Both the position numbers and the translations under genes were made by a program. From contig NZ_VLLB01000003.1 in the NCBI RefSeq assembly GCF_007830455.1, forward strand, positions 248,001-312,000: a stretch of DNA of 64,000 bases. Reading direction: 5' to 3'. Below the pieces are notes generated by a model, which worked only from the letters and a program-made list of their open reading frames with translations, made no database searches and was not told the origin of the DNA. Below are positions 7,203 through 19,040 of the stretch, piece by piece. This stretch comes from Pseudoduganella lurida (GTDB taxonomy: Bacteria > Pseudomonadota > Gammaproteobacteria > Burkholderiales > Burkholderiaceae_D). Within the stretch, counting starts at the first letter, position 1, and each line of letters begins with the position of its first letter.

Positions 7203-10145
7203 ATGCAATCAAACCAAGACATCACCACCCAATCGGCACCGCTGGCGCCGTCGTCCGCAACGCTGACGACCGGCGGCACGGCCACCTCGGCCGCCGCCCT
7301 CGGCGACTACCGCATCATTCGCCGTAACGGCGCCGTCGTGGCGTTCGAACCGTCGAAGATCAATGTCGCGATGACCAAGGCCTTCCTGGCCGTGCAGGGT
7401 GGTCCGGGCGCCGCCTCGGCACGCATCCGCGACCTGGCCGAGCAGCTGACGAACGGTGTGGTGAATGCCCTGGTGCGCCGCCAGCCCTCCGGCGGCACGT
7501 TCCATATCGAGGACGTGCAGGACCAGGTGGAACTGGCGCTGATGCGCTCCGGCGAGCACGACGTGGCCAAGGCCTACGTGCTGTACCGCGCCAAGCAGAT
7601 GGAAGAGCGCCGCGCCAGGAAGGCCGCTTCCGGCGCCGCCGACGTGGCCGAGCCGCAGTTCCACGTGACGGAAAACGGCCAGCGCCGGCCGCTGGTGGTG
7701 CAGGAAGTGCGCGACCTGATCGACGCCGCCTGCTCCGGCCTGGAAAAGCACGTCGATGCCGATGCGATCCTGTCCGAGACGTTCCGCAACCTGTATGACG
7801 GCGTGCCCGTCGAAGAGCTGTACAAGTCCGCCATCCTGGCTGCGCGCGCGCTGATGGAAAAGGACCCGGCCTACACCCAGGTGACGGCCCGCATCCTGCT
7901 GCACGTGATCCGCCGCGAAGTCTTCGGCCAGGAAACCCCGCAGGCGCAGGCCGCCGCGGCATATGTCGACTACTTCCCGAAATACATCGCCAAGGGCATC
8001 GAAGCCGAGCTGCTGGACACCAAGCTGGCCGAGTTCGACCTGCAGAAACTGGCAAAAGCGCTGGTGGCCGACCGCGACCTGCAGTTCGGCTACATCGGCC
8101 TGCAGACGCTGTACGACCGCTACTTCCTGCACATCCGCGACACCCGCATCGAAATGCCGCAGGCGTTCTACATGCGCGTGGCGATGGGCCTGGCGCTGAA
8201 CGAAGAGAACCGCGAAGCCCGCGCCATCGAGTTCTACAACCTGCTGTCCTCGTTCGACTTCATGTCGTCGACGCCGACGCTGTTCAACTCCGGCACGCTG
8301 CGCTCGCAGCTGTCGTCGTGCTACCTGACCACTGTCTCGGACGACCTGGAAGGCATCTACGACGCCATCAAGGAAAACGCGCTGCTGGCCAAGTTCGCGG
8401 GCGGCCTGGGCAACGACTGGACGCCGGTGCGCGCGCTGGGCGCCCACATCAAGGGCACCAACGGCAAATCGCAGGGCGTGGTGCCGTTCCTGAAAGTGGT
8501 CAACGACACGGCCGTGGCCGTGAACCAGGGCGGCAAGCGCAAGGGCGCCGTCTGCGCCTACCTGGAAACCTGGCACATGGACATCGAGGAATTCCTCGAC
8601 CTGCGCAAGAACACGGGCGACGACCGCCGCCGCACGCACGACATGAACACGGCCAACTGGATTCCCGACCTGTTCATGAAGCGCGTGATGGAAAAGGGTA
8701 ACTGGACGCTGTTCTCGCCGTCCGAGACGCCGGACCTGCACGACAAGGTCGGCCGCGCCTTCGAAACCGCCTACACGGGCTACGAAGCGGCTGCCGCACG
8801 GGGCGAAATCCGCGTGTACAAGACCATCGAGGCGCTGGACCTGTGGCGCAAGATGCTGTCGATGCTGTTCGAAACGGGCCACCCGTGGATCACGTTCAAG
8901 GATCCGTGCAACATCCGCTCGCCGCAGCAGCACGTGGGCGTGGTGCACAGCTCGAACCTGTGCACGGAGATCACGCTGAACACGGGGCCGGACGAAATCG
9001 CCGTCTGCAACCTGGGTTCCGTGAACATGCCGGCGCACATGAAGGAAGGCAAGCTGGATCATGTGAAGCTGCAGAAGACGGTCCGCACCGCCATGCGCAT
9101 GCTGGACAACGTCATCGACATCAACTACTACGCCGTTGACAAGGCCCGCAACGCCAACATGCGCCACCGTCCGGTGGGCATGGGCATCATGGGCTTCCAG
9201 GACTGCCTGCACATGATGCGCGTGCCGTTCGCTTCCCAGGAAGCGGTGCAGTTCGCCGACACGTCGATGGAAGCGGTGTGCTACTACGCCTACCTGGCCT
9301 CGACCGAGCTGGCCGAAGAGCGCGGCCACTACGAATCCTACCCGGGTTCGCTGTGGGAGCGCGGCATCCTGCCGCAGGATTCGATCAAGCTGCTGGCCGA
9401 AGAGCGCGGCGGCTACCTGGAGCAGGACACGTCGTCGAGCATGGACTGGACGCCGGTGCGCGAGCGCATCAAGCAGTTCGGCATGCGCAACTCGAACTGC
9501 GTGGCGATCGCCCCGACCGCGACCATTTCGAACATCATCGGCGTCTCGGCCTGCATCGAACCCACGTTCCAGAACCTGTACGTGAAGTCGAACCTCTCCG
9601 GCGAATTCACCGAGATCAATTCCTACCTGGTGCGCGACCTGAAGGCGCGCAACCTGTGGGACGAGGTGATGATCTCCGACCTGAAGTACTTCGACGGTTC
9701 GCTGTCCAAGATCGACCGCGTGCCGCAGGACCTGCGCGACATCTACGCCACGGCGTTCGAAGTCTCGCCGACCTGGCTGGTGGAAGCCGCCTCGCGCCGC
9801 CAGAAATGGATCGACCAGGCCCAGTCGCTGAACATCTACATGGCCGGCGCCTCCGGCAAGAAGCTGGACGAGACGTATAAACTGGCCTGGCTGCGCGGCC
9901 TGAAGACGACGTACTATCTGCGCACCATTGCCGCCTCGCACATGGAGAAATCCACGTCGAAGACGGGCGCCCTGAACGCCGTCGCGCCGGGCTCCACGCT
10001 GTCGGGCGCAGCCGCCTCGGCCGCCGGTGCCGCCGCCGCGCCGACCCACACTGCGCCGACCACGGTGCAGCAGGTGGAAGAGGGCGCCGCGTGCTACCTG
10101 CGTCCGGGCGACGCCGGTTTCGAGGAATGCGAAGCCTGCCAGTAA
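7203..10145 (+). CDS. nrdA: Ribonucleoside-diphosphate reductase class Ia, alpha subunit
   Basis: Large catalytic subunit reducing NDPs to dNDPs, 980 residues. It has two ATP-cone regions: YRIIRRNGAVVAFEPSKIN (from about 36) and a second, degenerate one around VTENGQRRPLVVQEV, the layout of Pseudomonas aeruginosa NrdA rather than E. coli NrdA (761). Catalytic residues are present: C373 (SSCYL), C587 and E589 (NLCTEI), C602 (VCNLGSVN), the radical-relay Y904-Y905, and the C-terminal redox pair C976/C979 (CEACQ). The start is the ATG at 7203 behind GGGGAG; the open frame extends 129 bp upstream without a good start. An Ala/Thr-rich linker precedes the C-terminal tail. Confidence 0.97.
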   Translation: MQSNQDITTQSAPLAPSSATLTTGGTATSAAALGDYRIIRRNGAVVAFEPSKINVAMTKAFLAVQGGPGAASARIRDLAEQLTNGVVNALVRRQPSGGTFHIEDVQDQVELALMRSGEHDVAKAYVLYRAKQMEERRARKAASGAADVAEPQFHVTENGQRRPLVVQEVRDLIDAACSGLEKHVDADAILSETFRNLYDGVPVEELYKSAILAARALMEKDPAYTQVTARILLHVIRREVFGQETPQAQAAAAYVDYFPKYIAKGIEAELLDTKLAEFDLQKLAKALVADRDLQFGYIGLQTLYDRYFLHIRDTRIEMPQAFYMRVAMGLALNEENREARAIEFYNLLSSFDFMSSTPTLFNSGTLRSQLSSCYLTTVSDDLEGIYDAIKENALLAKFAGGLGNDWTPVRALGAHIKGTNGKSQGVVPFLKVVNDTAVAVNQGGKRKGAVCAYLETWHMDIEEFLDLRKNTGDDRRRTHDMNTANWIPDLFMKRVMEKGNWTLFSPSETPDLHDKVGRAFETAYTGYEAAAARGEIRVYKTIEALDLWRKMLSMLFETGHPWITFKDPCNIRSPQQHVGVVHSSNLCTEITLNTGPDEIAVCNLGSVNMPAHMKEGKLDHVKLQKTVRTAMRMLDNVIDINYYAVDKARNANMRHRPVGMGIMGFQDCLHMMRVPFASQEAVQFADTSMEAVCYYAYLASTELAEERGHYESYPGSLWERGILPQDSIKLLAEERGGYLEQDTSSSMDWTPVRERIKQFGMRNSNCVAIAPTATISNIIGVSACIEPTFQNLYVKSNLSGEFTEINSYLVRDLKARNLWDEVMISDLKYFDGSLSKIDRVPQDLRDIYATAFEVSPTWLVEAASRRQKWIDQAQSLNIYMAGASGKKLDETYKLAWLRGLKTTYYLRTIAASHMEKSTSKTGALNAVAPGSTLSGAAASAAGAAAAPTHTAPTTVQQVEEGAACYLRPGDAGFEECEACQ

Positions 10146-10159
10146 GGCAGGAGCGCAAG

Positions 10160-10234
10160 CCCGGCGGCGGTTGTGTATCGTCCGCCGCCGGGGCACTCTA
10201 TATATAGACACACCGGTCCGCCCTGCGCGGACCG
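10160..10234 (+). other. nrdA-nrdB intergenic region: two strong hairpins and a single NrdR-like box
   Basis: The 182-bp gap has an 11-bp hairpin (10160-10170 with 10182-10192) and an 8-bp hairpin (10214-10221 with 10227-10234), neither followed by T residues. Between them, 10195-10210 reads ACTCTATATATAGACA, 12 of 16 matches to the NrdR consensus with a perfect CTATATATAG core. The hairpins could set the alpha:beta mRNA ratio; the box may mark a separate nrdB promoter. Both roles are inference. Confidence 0.55.
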
Positions 10235-10327
10235 TTCGCCAACAACCGGACCGTCAGGCCGCCAGCCGCCGCGCCACCGGGCGCGAAGCAAGCCGCCTGC
10301 CGGTTCCAACATTAAAGAGGTAACAAT

Positions 10328-11440
10328 ATGCTGTCCTGGGATGAAGACGTAGCGGCCCCCGCACCGGTCACACCGCAGACCATTGCCGGCGTCGAGCCGG
10401 AAACCACCGCCGAGCAGATCTCGCACCGCGTCAACGCGGACGACAAGCGCATCATCAACGGCAAGACGGACGTCAACCAGCTGGTGCCGTTCAAGTACAA
10501 ATGGGCCTGGGACAAGTACCTGGCCGGCTGCGCCAACCACTGGATGCCGCAGGAAGTGAACATGCAGCGCGATATCGAGCTGTGGAAGAACCCGAACGGC
10601 CTGTCGGAAGACGAGCGCCGCCTGGTCAAGCGCAACCTCGGCTTCTTCGTGACGGCCGACTCGCTGGCCGCCAACAACATCGTGCTGGGCACCTACCGCC
10701 ACATCACGGCGCCGGAATGCCGCCAGTACCTGCTGCGCCAGGCGTTCGAGGAAGCCATCCACACGCACGCCTACCAGTACATCGTGGAGTCGCTGGGCCT
10801 GGACGAGCAGGAGATCTTCAACGCCTACAACGAAGTCAAATCGATCCGCGACAAGGACCAGTTCCTGATCCCGTTCATCGACACGCTGACCGACCCGGCC
10901 TTCACCACCGGCACGATCGAAAACGACCAGAAGCTGCTGAAATCGCTGATCGTGTTCGCCTGCCTGATGGAAGGCCTGTTCTTCTACGTGGGCTTCACGC
11001 AGATCCTGGCGCTGGGCCGCCAGAACAAGATGACGGGCGCCGCCGAGCAGTACCAGTACATCCTGCGCGACGAATCGATGCACTGCAATTTCGGCATCGA
11101 CCTGATCAACACGATCAAGCTGGAAAACCCGCAGCTGTGGACCCCGGCGTTCCGCGACGAGATCACGGCGCTGTTCCAGCAGGCCGTGGAACTCGAGTAC
11201 GCGTACGCGGAAGACACGATGCCGCGCGGCGTGCTGGGCCTGAACGCGACGATGTTCAAGGGCTACCTGCGCTTCATCGCCAACCGCCGCGCCGTGCAGA
11301 TCGGCCTCGAGCCCCTGTTCGACCAGGACGAGAACCCGTTCCCATGGATGAGCGAGATGATCGACCTGAAGAAGGAGCGCAACTTCTTCGAGACGCGCGT
11401 GACCGAGTACCAGACCGGCGGTGCGCTGAGCTGGGATTGA
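10328..11440 (+). CDS. nrdB: Ribonucleoside-diphosphate reductase class Ia, beta subunit
   Basis: Radical-generating subunit with a di-iron centre and tyrosyl radical, 370 residues. The diagnostic stretch [13 protein letters not shown] supplies metal ligands E142 and H145 and the radical tyrosine Y149; the second ligand set is in [10 protein letters not shown] and [11 protein letters not shown]. The C-terminus is rich in acidic and aromatic residues (TGGALSWD), the tail that docks into NrdA. The ATG at 10328 follows AAAGAGG. It lies 182 bp after nrdA and is closed by a clear terminator, so the unit is nrdAB. Confidence 0.97.
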   Translation: MLSWDEDVAAPAPVTPQTIAGVEPETTAEQISHRVNADDKRIINGKTDVNQLVPFKYKWAWDKYLAGCANHWMPQEVNMQRDIELWKNPNGLSEDERRLVKRNLGFFVTADSLAANNIVLGTYRHITAPECRQYLLRQAFEEAIHTHAYQYIVESLGLDEQEIFNAYNEVKSIRDKDQFLIPFIDTLTDPAFTTGTIENDQKLLKSLIVFACLMEGLFFYVGFTQILALGRQNKMTGAAEQYQYILRDESMHCNFGIDLINTIKLENPQLWTPAFRDEITALFQQAVELEYAYAEDTMPRGVLGLNATMFKGYLRFIANRRAVQIGLEPLFDQDENPFPWMSEMIDLKKERNFFETRVTEYQTGGALSWD

Positions 11441-11492
11441 GTTTCGACTCGGCCTGCTGGCACAGCCGCCACAGCCGCCACAGCCGCTGAAG

Positions 11493-11521
11493 AAGCCCGT
11501 CCTGCGTGACGGGCTTTTTTT
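11493..11521 (+). terminator. Rho-independent terminator of nrdAB
   Basis: Stem AAGCCCGTC (11493-11501) pairs with GACGGGCTT (11508-11516) across a 6-nt loop, and seven T residues follow (11515-11521). Confidence 0.93.
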
Positions 11522-11603
11522 GCGCTCGCGCTTTCGGCTGGCCTTGATCACGGCCATTGCCGTGTCCGTGCCCGTTTTGGGTTCCGTTTTCGGCGCGGGG
11601 CGG

Positions 11604-11655
11604 GGACGAAGACGAGGACTAGGACGAGGACTAGGACTAGGACTAGGACTAGGAC
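11604..11655. repeat. GGACTA/GGACGA hexamer repeat
   Basis: About eight hexamers of the form GAGGACTA or GGACTA run head to tail behind the nrdB terminator. No coding role is evident; in one frame it reads as a short Arg/Gly run. It belongs to an 800-bp gene-free stretch (11522-12327). Confidence 0.8.
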
Positions 11656-11789
11656 ACCCCCGGCCTGGACCTGACCTGCTTGCTGCCCGCTGCCCCTTCT
11701 CCACCAATCCTAGCCGCGTCGCCGCGTCGCCGCCTCGGAGCGTCACAGCGTCGCCGCTGTGCCGCCGCGCCGGGCGCCACCAACCCAAC

Positions 11790-11965
11790 GCGCTCCACTA
11801 ACCGATCGCCCTCCATCAACCCACGGCGCTCCACTAATCCGCCACTCTCCACCAACCCAACATGCTCTACTAACCACAGCCCTCCACCAACCCAACGTGC
11901 TCCACTAACCACAGCTCTCCACCAACCAACGTGCTTCCCTAACCCCAGCCCTCCGCCAACTCCCT
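11790..11965. repeat. Degenerate pyrimidine-rich tandem repeat
   Basis: Six to seven imperfect units of 15-35 nt built on CTCCACTAACC and CTCCACCAACCCAACG follow each other. Short open frames cross it on both strands but have no start signal and only echo the repeat (for example TNP/STN runs), so I regard it as non-coding. Confidence 0.75.
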
Positions 11966-12182
11966 GCGCGCTTCAGAACGGCCGCCTGCCCGCGCCAGGA
12001 CATCGAGGGGCCGTGTTCCGATTTTCGGGGTTTTCTAAATCACGATAAATCCTCCTACTTCACGATGCCCGCCACTATTTCATCTGGGTTATCTCTACCG
12101 GCCACTACACCGTGACTTAACCTTACCAGGCTGCTCCCGACAGTCTCATATCGCGTTTTAGTAACGTTTATCGTGCCGGCCA

Positions 12183-12246
12183 GCATGTTTAGAGGGAGGT
12201 AGTACTTTCCCGAGGACCTGCCCGGCATGTTTAGCGGGAGGTAGTA
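12183..12246. repeat. Pair of 22-bp direct repeats with GGGAGGTAGTA core
   Basis: Copies at 12183-12204 and 12225-12246 differ at one base. They lie in AT-richer DNA (12010-12300) unlike the flanks, together with repeated CGTTTATCG words. No gene is seen. The GGTAG ending recalls the GTAG tetranucleotide at the edge of REP elements, a weak resemblance. Confidence 0.7.
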
Positions 12247-12327
12247 AGCTCCAGAGTCGTTTATCGGGAAATATCGGATTTTAGAAAAAGCCCGTTTTCG
12301 GCAAACCTACCCGGTCTCTTCGGCGCG

Positions 12328-12822
<495 letters not shown>

Positions 12823-12838
12823 GCGCGCGGCGCGCGTG

Positions 12839-13582
12839 ATGCGGCCATGGTGCGCCCTCGTGCTCTGCATGGCATTGCTGTGCATGGCTGCCAGTACCGG
12901 GGCCGCGCCGGTGGCCGGCGTGGTGGTGCAACTGAGCGGCCCGCTGCTGGCGAAAAGGGCCGGCGGCGCGATCAGGATCCTGGCACTCAAGTCCGAGGTG
13001 GAAAACGGCGACACGCTGGTCACCGAGAAGAACACCTACGCGATGGTGAAGTTCATCGACAACAGCGAAATCACGCTGCGGCCCGCCTCCACCTTCACGA
13101 TCGAGAACTTCAGTTTCGACACGGGCCGCCAGGAAGGCGACCAGGCCAGGTTCAACCTCGTCAAGGGCGGGCTGCGTTCGATCACGGGCCTGCTGGGCCG
13201 GCGCAGCAAGGAAAAATTCGAACTGAAGACGCCGGCCGCCACGATCGGCATCCGCGGCACCACCTTCATCGCCGAGTATGTCGCCGTGCCGTCCGGCGCC
13301 GCACCGCCGGCACCACCGCCATCCGGGGGCGCGGACACGCGTCCCACGGGCCTGTACGTGCAGGTGCTGGACGGGATGATCGTCGTCGCCAATGGAAGCG
13401 GCAGGGCCGATGTCACGGCCGGCCAGTTCGGTCATGTACCGGCGCCGACCCGGCCGCCGGTGCTCGTGCCGGGCGATCCCGGCATGCGGTTCAGCCCGCC
13501 GCCCGCGTTCGATGCCGGCACGGGCGCCGCTTCGGCCGGCGCGGCGGCGCCATCGACCATCGTCGACTGCGAGGTGCGCTAG
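12839..13582 (+). CDS. FecR-domain secreted protein
   Basis: A 247-residue protein with a signal peptide (ALVLCMALLCMAASTGAAP) and a FecR domain over about 30-145: VENGDTLVTEKNTYAMVKFIDN, the ITLRPAST strand and the C-terminal AATIGIRGTTF motif. The rest is Pro/Ala-rich and ends in a cysteine near the stop (VDCEVR). Unlike the sigma-factor regulator FecR it has no cytoplasmic domain; this periplasmic type often sits beside filamentous-haemagglutinin or CHAT-domain genes. It starts at ATG 12839, 16 bp after the upstream remnant, suggesting a former operon whose main partner is now truncated. Confidence 0.85.
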   Translation: MRPWCALVLCMALLCMAASTGAAPVAGVVVQLSGPLLAKRAGGAIRILALKSEVENGDTLVTEKNTYAMVKFIDNSEITLRPASTFTIENFSFDTGRQEGDQARFNLVKGGLRSITGLLGRRSKEKFELKTPAATIGIRGTTFIAEYVAVPSGAAPPAPPPSGGADTRPTGLYVQVLDGMIVVANGSGRADVTAGQFGHVPAPTRPPVLVPGDPGMRFSPPPAFDAGTGAASAGAAAPSTIVDCEVR

Positions 13583-13690
13583 CCGAGGGGAACTGGCCAA
13601 GGAACGCTCACCGAACGGCACGCGCCAAGCGAGCCCGCCGCCATCGTGGGATACTGCTGCCTGCCTTTCACCACGGCGCAGGAGCAATCG

Positions 13691-15916
<2,226 letters not shown>

Positions 15917-15947
15917 AATCCCCCTTCCGAAACGAAGGAGCACGACG

Positions 15948-16679
15948 ATGGCGCAAGGTACCGACCCCTACATCCTGTACTACTGGCCCACCATCCAGGG
16001 CCGCGGCGAATTCGTGCGGCTGGCGCTGGAGGAGGCCGGCGTGCCGTACCAGGACGTGGCGCGGCTGAAGAGCGGCATGCCGCAGCTGGAGGCGGCGCTG
16101 GACTTCGACGAGGAAGCGCTGGCCGCGTTCGCCCCGCCGGTGCTGCGGGCCGGCGACCTGTTGATCGGCCAGACCACCAACATCCTGCAGTTCCTCGGCG
16201 CCCGCCACGGCCTGGCGCCGCGCAGCGAAAAGGGCCGCCTGTGGTGCAACCAGCTGCAGCTGACCATTGCCGACATCGTGGCGGAGGCGCACGACACGCA
16301 CCATCCGATCTCGGTGGGCAGCTACTACGAAGACCAGAAGAAGGAAGCGAAGGCGCGCGCCAGGGACTTCCGCGCCACGCGCATCCCGAAATTCCTGGGC
16401 TACTTCGAGAATGTGCTGAAGCACAATGGGGCGCGCGGCAGCTTTGCCGTCGGCTCGCGGCTGACCTACGTCGACCTGTCGCTGTTCCAGCTGGTGGAAG
16501 GGCTGCGCTACGCGTTCCCGAACACGATGACGGCGCTCGAGCCGCAATGGCCGCACCTGGTGGCACTGGCCGATGCGGTGCGCGAGCGGCCGAACATCGC
16601 CGCCTACCTGCAGTCGAAGCGGCGCATCGCCTTCAACGAGGACGGCATCTTCCGCCGTTATCCGGAGCTGGACAAGTAG
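15948..16679 (+). CDS. Glutathione S-transferase family protein
   Basis: Cytosolic GST of 243 residues. The thioredoxin-like domain begins YILYYWPTIQGRGEFVRLALEEAGVPYQD, with Tyr/Trp at the usual catalytic position and G-R-G-E-F as in sigma/Ure2-like groups; the all-helical domain follows from about residue 90, with the N-capping motif SRLTYVDLSLFQLV (S/T-x-x-D). The start at ATG 15948 has GAAGGAGC 5-8 nt ahead. Substrate is unknown. The last codons, leu-asp-lys-stop, form the beginning of a tandem repeat that continues past the gene. Confidence 0.92.
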   Translation: MAQGTDPYILYYWPTIQGRGEFVRLALEEAGVPYQDVARLKSGMPQLEAALDFDEEALAAFAPPVLRAGDLLIGQTTNILQFLGARHGLAPRSEKGRLWCNQLQLTIADIVAEAHDTHHPISVGSYYEDQKKEAKARARDFRATRIPKFLGYFENVLKHNGARGSFAVGSRLTYVDLSLFQLVEGLRYAFPNTMTALEPQWPHLVALADAVRERPNIAAYLQSKRRIAFNEDGIFRRYPELDK

Positions 16680-16680
16680 G

Positions 16681-16770
16681 AGCTCGACAAGCAGGCGCTC
16701 GACAAGTAGGAGCTCGACAAGCAGGCGCTCGACAAGTAGGAGCTCGACAAGCAGGCGCTCGACAAGTACG
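16681..16770. repeat. Three-copy 30-bp minisatellite grown from the GST stop codon
   Basis: Units 16681-16710, 16711-16740 and 16741-16770 are identical except for one base (16769). The preceding 15 bp (16666-16680), which hold the last GST codons and TAG, are a partial copy, and degraded copies continue to about 16815. In the GST frame each unit encodes ELDKQALDK followed by TAG. Nothing else is coded before the CopZ-like gene. Confidence 0.95.
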
Positions 16771-16829
16771 AGCTCGAAAAGTGGGGCTCGAAAAACAAGC
16801 GCTTGCTAAACAAGCGCTGGACACAGGGA

Positions 16830-17042
16830 TCAGCGCGCCGTGCCGCTCGCCGCGATGACGGGATAGCCGGCATCGGCGATGGCGGTGCGGACGGCGTCCA
16901 GCGCGGCGACGGAGTCCACCCTGACGTGCTGCGTGGCGAGGTCCACCTCGACTTTTGCTGCGCCGTCGACCGCCTGCACGGCCTGCGTGACCGCCGCGAC
17001 GCAATGGCCGCAGCTCATGTTCTCTACCTGTAGTTCGTACAT
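16830..17042 (-). CDS. CopZ-like heavy-metal-associated domain protein
   Basis: A 70-residue single HMA domain (ferredoxin-like fold) that would carry Cu(+) in the cytoplasm to CopA. The metal site is MSCGHC (residues 9-14); the rest, VTQAVQAVDGAAKVEVDL to DAGYPV, follows the family. The start is ATG 17042, preceded by AGAGGAG at 8 nt; the frame upstream (residues ARGESG) is leader. It is convergent to the ATPase and GST and was probably once adjacent to copA. Its own promoter must lie in the 55 bp before the start. Confidence 0.92.
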   Translation of the reverse strand: MYELQVENMSCGHCVAAVTQAVQAVDGAAKVEVDLATQHVRVDSVAALDAVRTAIADAGYPVIAASGTAR

Positions 17043-17097
17043 CCCGGATTCTCCTCTGGCCAAAGCCGATACTGTACGCCTTTCGCCGCGAGCGCGT

Positions 17098-17859
17098 TCA
17101 GCCGGCGTGCAGGGCGGCCTTCAGCGGTGCCAGGTAGCGCTCGCTGACGGGCACCACGGCACCACCCCGCAGCGTCAGGCGCCAGCTGCCATCGCCGCTG
17201 CTGGCCAGCGTGGCGATCTCGCCGCGCCGCACGATCGCGCCGCGGTGCACGCGCAGGAAGGCGGCCGGATCGAGCAGCGCTTCCAGCCGGTTCAGCGTGA
17301 TCCGGTGCAGCACGGTGCGTCCGGCCAGGTGCAGCTCCACGTAGTTGCCGGCCGATTCGATCCACAGGATGTCGGCGACGGCAACGCGGTCGATGCGGCC
17401 CACCGAGCGCACATGCAGGTGCTGCGGCAGCCGGTCGGCATCCGGGTCGGTGTAGTCGCGCAGTGCGGCGCCGTACGCTTCCCGCTGCCGCCGCGCCAGC
17501 AGCGCCGCGGCGCGCTCCACGGCCTGTGCCAGGCGCGCATCGTCGACGGGTTTCAGCAGGTAGTCCAGCGCATGCACTTCGAAGGCGTCGACCGCATGCA
17601 CGCTGAACGCCGTCACGAAGACGATCAATGGCGGCGCCTGCAGGCGGGCCAGCTCGCGCGCCAGCACCAGGCCTGATTCGCCGGGCATCCGGATATCGAG
17701 GAAGACCACGTCGATGTCGCTGTCCGCCAGCGCCGTGCGGGCACCGGCGGCGCTGTCGCATTCGGCCACCAGCTGCCAGTCGGGATGGTCGGCCAGCGCC
17801 AGGCGCAGGTTGGTGCGGCCCGGCTCCTCGTCGTCGACGATCAGGTAGCGCACCGGCAT
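17098..17859 (-). CDS. LytTR-family response regulator
   Basis: Response regulator of 253 residues. The receiver domain (1-120) has DDEEPGR and phospho-acceptor Asp in VVFLDIRMPGE, Thr in VTAF and Lys in LLKPVD; a LytTR DNA-binding domain (about 150-250) has the family pattern RIDRVAVADILWIESAGNYVEL and FLRVHRGAIV. It belongs to the AlgR/LytR/YehT group. Its start overlaps the kinase stop by one base (TGATG at 17857-17861), so the two are translationally coupled. The target genes are not evident here. Confidence 0.93.
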   Translation of the reverse strand: MPVRYLIVDDEEPGRTNLRLALADHPDWQLVAECDSAAGARTALADSDIDVVFLDIRMPGESGLVLARELARLQAPPLIVFVTAFSVHAVDAFEVHALDYLLKPVDDARLAQAVERAAALLARRQREAYGAALRDYTDPDADRLPQHLHVRSVGRIDRVAVADILWIESAGNYVELHLAGRTVLHRITLNRLEALLDPAAFLRVHRGAIVRRGEIATLASSGDGSWRLTLRGGAVVPVSERYLAPLKAALHAG

Positions 17860-18938
17860 CAGGCCTCCGCCAGCGGCAGCCGCACTTCGGCCACGAAGTC
17901 GCGGCCATGGATGCCGGTGCGCAGCGAGGCGGCCGGATGCATGCGCCGCAGCCGGTCACGCGTGTTGGCCAGCCCGAGGCCGGCGCCGGGATTCGGCGAG
18001 GCCAGCGCGGGGACCGGATTGGCGACCGTGACGAGCATGTGCCCATCTTCGCGGCTGAAATGCAGGCGGATGTCGCCGGGACCGTCGTGGCAGTCCAGGT
18101 CGTGGCGCAGCGCGTTCTCGATCAGCGGCTGCAGAGACAGGGGCGGGCAGTCGATGCCGTGCAGGCTGTCGTCCGCGCCCGTGATGCGCACCTGCAGGCG
18201 CGCGCCGTAGCGCAGGCGCTGCAGGTCCAGGTAGTCGCGCACGAACTGCAGCTCGTCGGCCAGCGTGGCCGTCTGGCTGGAGCTGGCCGCCAGCGCATAG
18301 CGCAGCAGGGCGCTCAGGCGGCCGATGCCGCCGAGGGCCACGCGGGTGTCGCCGGCCCGCACCAGTGCACTGATGGCGTTCAGCGCGTTGAACAGGAAGT
18401 GCGGTTCGAGCTGGGCGCGCAGGGCCAGCATGCGCTGTTCCTCCAGCGCGAGGCGCAGGTTCGCCATGTCCGTCTGCGAGCGCTGCACGGCCAGCTCGCG
18501 CTCCCTGGCCTGGCGCCAGTAGTGGACCGCCAGCAGCGCGGCAAACGTGCCGGTGGTGGTGAACCAGCCGACCAGCAGCATCTTCATCAGCAGGCGGCGC
18601 AGGTCGGCCAGGCTGGCGATGTCCAGGTAGCCGCGCAGCCAGGCGATCCACAGCCACTGGGCCGGCTGGAACAGCAGCACCAGGCCCACGAACAGCAGCA
18701 CCACGTTGCGCGGCCGGGCCACCAGCACGGGCCAGCGGGGCAGGGCCAGCGTGAGGATCACGCTCAGCACGATCAGGGGCAGCGCGTATTCGAGGAACCA
18801 GTTGGCCAGCAGGGGCAGGTAGTGGCTGTCGACGCCCACGCGCAGGTTGTCGCTGTAGGTCTGCAGCGCGCCGAGGGCGCTGATGGCGGACCAGGCGAGG
18901 AGGATGGTGGCGAGGGATCGGAGGTGCCGGCTTGTCAT
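17859..18938 (-). CDS. LytS/YehU-type sensor histidine kinase
   Basis: Membrane kinase of 359 residues with about four membrane helices in the first 150 residues, a short coiled linker (QRSQTDMANLRLALEEQRML) and a His_kinase domain whose phospho-acceptor lies in LEPHFLFNALNAISAL. The ATPase part has LIENALRHD, and a G box GAGLGLANTRDRL. It pairs with the LytTR regulator encoded directly after it. The open frame runs much further upstream into the antisense of phoH; ATG 18938 is chosen because the first helix begins there, although no good Shine-Dalgarno is visible. Confidence 0.9.
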   Translation of the reverse strand: MTSRHLRSLATILLAWSAISALGALQTYSDNLRVGVDSHYLPLLANWFLEYALPLIVLSVILTLALPRWPVLVARPRNVVLLFVGLVLLFQPAQWLWIAWLRGYLDIASLADLRRLLMKMLLVGWFTTTGTFAALLAVHYWRQARERELAVQRSQTDMANLRLALEEQRMLALRAQLEPHFLFNALNAISALVRAGDTRVALGGIGRLSALLRYALAASSSQTATLADELQFVRDYLDLQRLRYGARLQVRITGADDSLHGIDCPPLSLQPLIENALRHDLDCHDGPGDIRLHFSREDGHMLVTVANPVPALASPNPGAGLGLANTRDRLRRMHPAASLRTGIHGRDFVAEVRLPLAEA

Positions 18939-19040
18939 TGGCGGGGAGTATAGCAGCGGGGGATTTGGGCGGAGGTGGGTGCTCGTCACGGGGATGGGGT
19001 GGCTGGTCACTGCATGGGCCTCGATTCGGGGCGCGGATGT

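Noticed and set aside
7209..10211. 1000-residue open frame on the minus strand opposite nrdA
   Set aside because: It is a GC-driven shadow of nrdA: Arg/His/Val-rich, no family motif, and opposite codon positions of a clearly real gene.
11680..12048. Open frame with TNP/STN repeats after nrdB
   Set aside because: It only reads the pyrimidine-rich tandem DNA repeat; no ribosome site and frames on both strands echo the repeat.
16681..16770. CRISPR array
   Set aside because: Units are directly adjacent with no unique spacers and no cas genes; it is a minisatellite. No CRISPR array was found elsewhere.
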